Source of the DNA: Annulohypoxylon bovei var. microspora
Taxonomy: Eukaryota; Ascomycota; Sordariomycetes; Xylariales; Hypoxylaceae
Direction: 5' to 3'
DNA: 13,440 bases
NCBI GenBank assembly: GCA_022836615.1
Contig: MU405512.1
Span: 1 to 13,440 of the forward strand
Both the position numbers and the translations under genes were made by a program. The notes beneath the pieces were generated by a model. It was not told where the DNA came from, made no database searches, and worked only from the letters and a program-made list of their open reading frames with translations. Position 1 is the first letter of the stretch. The number at the start of each line of letters is the position of its first letter. Of this stretch, positions 9,156 to 13,440 are shown piece by piece.

Positions 9156-10368
9156 ATTTAAGATTAATTTTTAGTTTAATAAAATTATAAAAACCGTTAA
9201 ATGGTTTAAAACGTGGTTATAAAATGGCTTTATTATATTTTATATAAATATTATATATTAATAAAAAAATTAAACCAATTTTTTAATATATTTTAAATAT
9301 AATTTATATGGTTAAATTCATATTTATTAATTTAAATAATTAATTATTTAATTAACGTAATTATTCGTTTTTATTAAAACTTTAAAATAATAATTAATTT
9401 TCTAAGGTTACCCCACTTTTACCGTCGATAAAATTAACGTAGTTTTTAAAACCATATAATAAATATTAATTACATATAATTTTAAACTTTATTATATTAT
9501 TAAATATATGTATATTTATATAAACCTTATTTTTTCATTATAATAATTATTAAACATGAGTTTTTTACTAATAATCGATACTTTTATAAATAACCTGCGT
9601 TATAATAAATTAAATTATAAAATAAATTTATTAATTTAAAAAAGAAAAAAATAAAATTTTAAAAATGTGAGAATTTAATTAAATTAATAAGTTTTATCGT
9701 TTAAAACTTACCATTAATAAATAATAAATTAATAACATTTAACCTTAATTATATATACGATTTTAAATAAAAATAAATGTAAAGTAATAAAAGCATTAAA
9801 ATAAACGCGAATATATTATTAACGGATGTTTTTTTTATAATATTTTATAACTTAAAATTTAAGGTTTTATATATTATAAAATTAATAATAATAATTTAAA
9901 AAAAGAATTTAATTAAATGTTATAAGCATTGGATTATTTAAGTAATATTAATAAAGTTAAATTAAAAACGAAATTACTTTTTTATAATTTTTATAATTTA
10001 ATTTAAAAATTATTTAAATTAATGTAATGTAATTTTAAAAACATAAGATTTTATTAATTCGTATTTTAAATTAAGGTTTTTATTAATTTTAAGATCCTTA
10101 TTTATAAAGGTATATAATTATTATTTATTATTTTTTTTTCTTTTATTTATTAAAAATATTAATTTTATTAATAAATGATTTAATAATTAAAATTAATAAC
10201 TTAAGTATATTATTTATTTATTAATATTAAATAATTTTTTATTTCACATTTATTTTTTAATTTACGGCTTTAATTTAATACGACGTTATAAGCTTTTTTT
10301 TAATATTAATTAATAAAAGTTTTTATAAAAAAAAAGAAAAAAAAAGAAAAATAAAACCTTAGTATATT

Positions 10369-10501
10369 ATTTAAATGCTTATTAAAATAATTATATATAT
10401 GTTTAAAATTAAATATTATTAATTTAACATTTAAGTGTTTATTAAAGTAATTATATATGTTTATTATTTAAAGTTAAACATTATTAATTTAATATTTAAA
10501 G
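10369..10501 (+). repeat. Imperfect tandem repeat, two units of 60-65 bp
   Basis: Unit 1 is 10369-10428 and unit 2 is 10429-10493; the start of a third (ATTTAAAG) follows. Both begin ATTTAARTG, then carry a TTATTAAARTAATTATATAT block and end in ATTATTAATTTAA. Differences are mainly A/G and C/T plus a small indel, so the duplication predates or accompanied RIP. Confidence 0.65.
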
Positions 10502-10859
10502 AAAGGTAAAAAAAGCAATAATAAAAATTTAATATTAATTTAAATGATTTTTCATTTTTTAATATTAAGTTTATTCTTTGAAAGTATATTTACAATTTAT
10601 TAGAAAATTAATTATTAACTTTTATATTTAAAAAAATAAATTAATTAAAAGGTTTTTAAATTAATTCTTTTAATATTTAAAACTTATTTTTATTACATGT
10701 GTTATAATTATAATTAAATATTTAAATATTAAAGTATATTTTTAAAATAAAATAAATTATAATTATTATTTATAAGTTAATTAATATTATTATAAATTTT
10801 TTTTAATATTAAATTATTTTAAAAATATAATATTAATAAAAATATAAAACGCATAATAT

Positions 10860-11100
10860 AATAATAAATAAATATATATTTACATATTTATTTATTTGGT
10901 ATTTATTTATTTATTTATTTATAATAAATATTTATTTAAATATTTAAATGTTTTATTATTATTACATTATTATTACATTGTTTCGGTGTTAATAATAACA
11001 TTTTATTTGGTTATTTACTTTAAAATAAATATTTATTTATTTATTAAATATTTTTAAAATATAAATAAATAAATACTTAAATAAATATAAGTAATTATTT
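10860..11100. repeat. Low-complexity ATTT/AAAT tract
   Basis: Runs of TATT and AAAT tetranucleotides occur on both sides of a small GC-bearing patch (TTTCGGTG near 10981). The tracts can pair with each other, but only through simple sequence. Confidence 0.6.
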
Positions 11101-11405
11101 TTCGACATATTTTTATAAAATATAAATAAGGTAAAATATATTTTATTCGACCATATAAATTTAAATTAATTAATAATAATAAATATAAATCCTTTTTTTA
11201 AAATTTAATAAAATTATATAATTAAATACGTATTTATTAAGGATAATTATTTTAATAAAATCATATTTTTACCACGAAAATAAATTATAAATGTTATATT
11301 ATATTAAATTTATAATATATATAATTAATAATTAATTACTTTTAAATTACTTTAAAATTAAAAAAGAATGTAATTTTCGTATTAAAATATTAAAATATTA
11401 AGGTA

Positions 11406-11413
11406 TATTTAAA
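11406..11413 (+). repeat. Target-site duplication, left of copy 3
   Basis: TATTTAAA, repeated exactly at 12127-12134, at the positions predicted from the ends of copies 1 and 2. Confidence 0.83.
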
Positions 11414-12126
11414 AAGCAATGATGTTAGCCGCGTTGTATATATATTACGGGGTTTTTACGTTATATGCGGGTTAAATATTATTAATATTTTTCCCGCCAT
11501 ATAAATTTTTATATAAATATATGTATTTTTAATGTTTACTTTATTTACATCTTTAATTAAATTTAGAAAAATTTACACGCTTTTATAATTACTTATAAGT
11601 TATTATAATCCCTTGTTTTTTACTTTTTTAATTTAAGATTTTATTTTTTATAATTATATGATTAAATAAATCTCGAAATGCGTTTTTAAATAAATTAATT
11701 TATACGCTTTTAAGATTATTATGTGGTTAATAAATTAAATTAAAAAATAATTACATATAAAAAAAGAAAAGTATTATAAAATTACCTTAATAAAAAATTA
11801 TTAAATACACTTAACTTTTAATTTAATTTATTACTTATATAATTATTTTTAATAAATATAATTTATATTAATCGAAAAAGCGTTTTAAGATTTATTTAAT
11901 CGTATAATTGTAAAAAATAAAACTTTAAATTAAAAAGATAAGAAATAAGGGATTATAATAATTTATAAATGGGTGTAAAAAAAAAGTAAATTAAATTAAT
12001 TGAATTTTGTGGGGAACTGGTATTTTTAATTATATAACGATTTATATAAAACTTAAAATACCTTGTAATACTTTGCATATAACGCAGCAAATCGGCGACA
12101 TATATACAGCGCAATTAACATTATTT
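11414..12126 (-). mobile_element. RIP-decayed foldback MITE-like transposon, copy 3, inverted
   Basis: The left end matches the reverse complement of copy 1's right end, and the right end matches the reverse complement of copy 1's left end, so it lies in the opposite orientation. It is 713 bp, 3 bp longer than the others. A 3-bp insertion (ATG) sits at the left end, giving AAGCAATGATGTTAG where copy 1 implies GAGCAATGTTGG. In the last 50 bases every difference from copy 1 that I compared is a C-to-T or G-to-A transition; GCGACATATATACAGCGC there is well preserved. The frame at 12007-12192 runs across the right end into the flank and is not a gene. Confidence 0.88.
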
Positions 12127-12134
12127 TATTTAAA
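12127..12134 (+). repeat. Target-site duplication, right of copy 3
   Basis: TATTTAAA, identical to 11406-11413. Confidence 0.83.
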
Positions 12135-13440
12135 AACTAAAAACTTTATTTTAAAAAAAAAAAACTTAATAATAATTAATAAAATAAATTAAATATAAAA
12201 TATTTAAAAAATTATTAATTAATAATAAAATAATAATATTTTATTTTAATGTTAAAAAGTATTATTTATAATATTTATTTTTAAATACCATTAAAAAATG
12301 TAATATTTTCGTATTAAATTAAATAAAATGTATTTAATATGATTTTTAATAAATTAAAAAAACGGATTAATAATAAGAAAATTTTTTAATATATATTAAC
12401 ATTATTAATAAAATATCGTTATTTATAAAAATACTTAAGTAAATATTAAACTTATTTATTTAAAAAGTAAGTAATTTAATGTTTAAAAAAATAATATATT
12501 ATATCGTAAAGATAATTTATTAATTAAATAATTAACCGGTTTTATAACGTTATTTTCTTTTATTTATTTATTTTTAATAAATTAATTATTAATATTATTA
12601 AATATTAATTTTTTATATATTTGTTTTATAGTTTTTTTATCTTTTTTAACATTACTTTTATAATTAATAATACAAAGGTTATATATTTTCTCGAAATAAA
12701 ATAAGCATTTAAACCGTTTAAAAAGGAATGGGAATAACGTTTTCGTAAATTAATTAAATAAAAATATTATTAACAATGAAAATAAGCTTTAAAAACATGA
12801 TATATTTTTTAATTTTAATATTATATTTAAAAATTATTTACTTATTTATTTATTTACTTAAATAAATATATTTAAAAAAAAAAAAAAGTATAAAAATATA
12901 ATAATGGAATAAATATTAACCTTTTTTTCCTTTTTTTTTTTTTAAATAAATTATCATATTTCATTATTTTACTTTACAAAATTATATATTACTTAAATCA
13001 CATACATACATTAAATACTTATTTAAATAAATAAATACTTATTAATTATTAACTTTTTTTTATTAAACCTTATTTATATTTTATAATTATTAATTAAAAT
13101 TAATTAAATAATTATAAAAATTTTTAATAATACATTTAATAAAACTATTTTAAACTTACTTATTATATAAAATAAATATTTCTTACCATTTAATAATAAA
13201 AATTCGAAGATTTTATTAATTTCATTTTTATATTATATTATAAATACATTTTATTAAATTTACATTTATTTTAATAAAATAATACACATTTTATTAAAAA
13301 AACTTTTATTTTATTAAAGTAACACTTATATTATTAAAGCAACATTTATTTTATTAAAATAATATACATTAATAAATTATTTCTTTAAAAATATATAATA
13401 ATACTTATTTATAATAATTAAAGTTATAACTTTTATACGT
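12135..13440. other. AT-rich, gene-free RIP-decayed DNA
   Basis: No gene or RNA is supported. It contains homopolymer runs (A near 12871-12886, T near 12931-12943) and a degenerate minisatellite at 13245-13370. Otherwise only A/T tracts with scattered C and G are visible. Confidence 0.75.
13245..13370 (+). repeat. Degenerate minisatellite, about six units of 16-22 bp
   Basis: Successive units begin near 13245, 13262, 13284, 13302, 13322 and 13342, and follow an ACATTTATTTTATTAAA pattern ending in ARTAAC or similar. Unit lengths vary from about 16 to 22 bp. Differences include C/T and G/A exchanges and small indels. Confidence 0.6.

Larger units (their letters stand above)
7121..11405. other. 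AT-rich, gene-free RIP-decayed DNA with several repeats
   Basis: This is the longest stretch without a gene. It holds an 18-bp inverted repeat pair (7531/8581), a copy of the 36-bp repeat, a G-biased tandem stretch (8161-8260), a short palindrome (9139-9155), a two-unit tandem repeat (10369-10501) and ATTT-rich low-complexity sequence (10860-11100). Homopolymer runs include T at 7553-7566 and A near 9072-9088. No reading frame or RNA gene is supported. It is most likely several overlapping transposon relics. Confidence 0.75.

Noticed and set aside
12007..12192. 61-residue plus-strand reading frame
   Set aside because: It crosses the end of copy 3 and its target-site duplication into flanking AT-rich DNA, and ends in a Lys/Ile/Asn run typical of random AT-rich translation.
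1..13440. Mitochondrial intergenic DNA with GC clusters
   Set aside because: Yeast-type mitochondrial spacers are similarly AT-rich, but directional C-to-T/G-to-A decay between copies of a 710-bp transposon with target-site duplications points to nuclear RIP. No mitochondrial gene or tRNA is visible. It is not fully excluded for the most AT-rich parts.
1..13440. Genome of an organism with general AT bias (for example anaerobic gut fungi or Plasmodium-like protists)
   Set aside because: General bias would not leave one copy GC-normal while near neighbours of the same family carry almost only transitions. It remains a weaker alternative for the background composition.

Overview
The window looks like nuclear DNA from a filamentous ascomycete (Pezizomycotina) in an extremely AT-rich, gene-free compartment shaped by repeat-induced point mutation (RIP). 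Outside one insert, G+C is very low: eight 60-base lines I counted held from none to about a dozen G/C each, and most held six or fewer. No credible protein gene, tRNA or rRNA is visible on either strand. The RIP reading rests mainly on direct comparison of repeat copies inside the window, which differ almost only by C-to-T and G-to-A changes. The species cannot be named from this sequence.

The organising feature is one non-autonomous DNA transposon family (MITE-like) present three times. Copy 1 (3125-3834, 710 bp) is GC-normal and essentially unmutated. Copy 2 (6403-7112, also 710 bp, same orientation) and copy 3 (11414-12126, 713 bp, opposite orientation) are heavily RIP-decayed. Each copy is flanked by its own perfect 8-bp target-site duplication: TATTTTAA, ATAAAAAA and TATTTAAA. 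That fixes the ends precisely. The element is a foldback: beyond about 54 bp of strong terminal inverted repeat (TIR), the two halves remain recognisably complementary almost to the centre. Each end carries two copies of a 12-bp motif (CCGCGCTGTATG) spaced 27 bp apart, a layout suited to transposase binding.

Layout: 1-3116 AT-rich relic DNA, including a dispersed repeat at 110-430 and a small hairpin at 3032-3057; 3117-3842 copy 1 with its duplications; 3843-6394 AT-rich DNA, including a second copy of the first repeat (4045-4366); 6395-7120 copy 2; 7121-11405 AT-rich DNA with a 36-bp repeat shared with 919-954, an 18-bp inverted repeat pair about 1.07 kb apart (7531/8581), a G-biased short tandem array and a two-unit 60-65-bp tandem repeat; 11406-12134 copy 3; 12135-13440 AT-rich DNA ending in a degenerate minisatellite of roughly 16-22-bp units.

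Inferred history: older transposons accumulated and were RIP-mutated. Copies 2 and 3 were present early enough to be mutated too. Copy 1 then inserted into already AT-rich DNA and has not been hit. No genes act together here; the interest lies in the transposon family, its unnamed mobilising transposase, and the mutational record.
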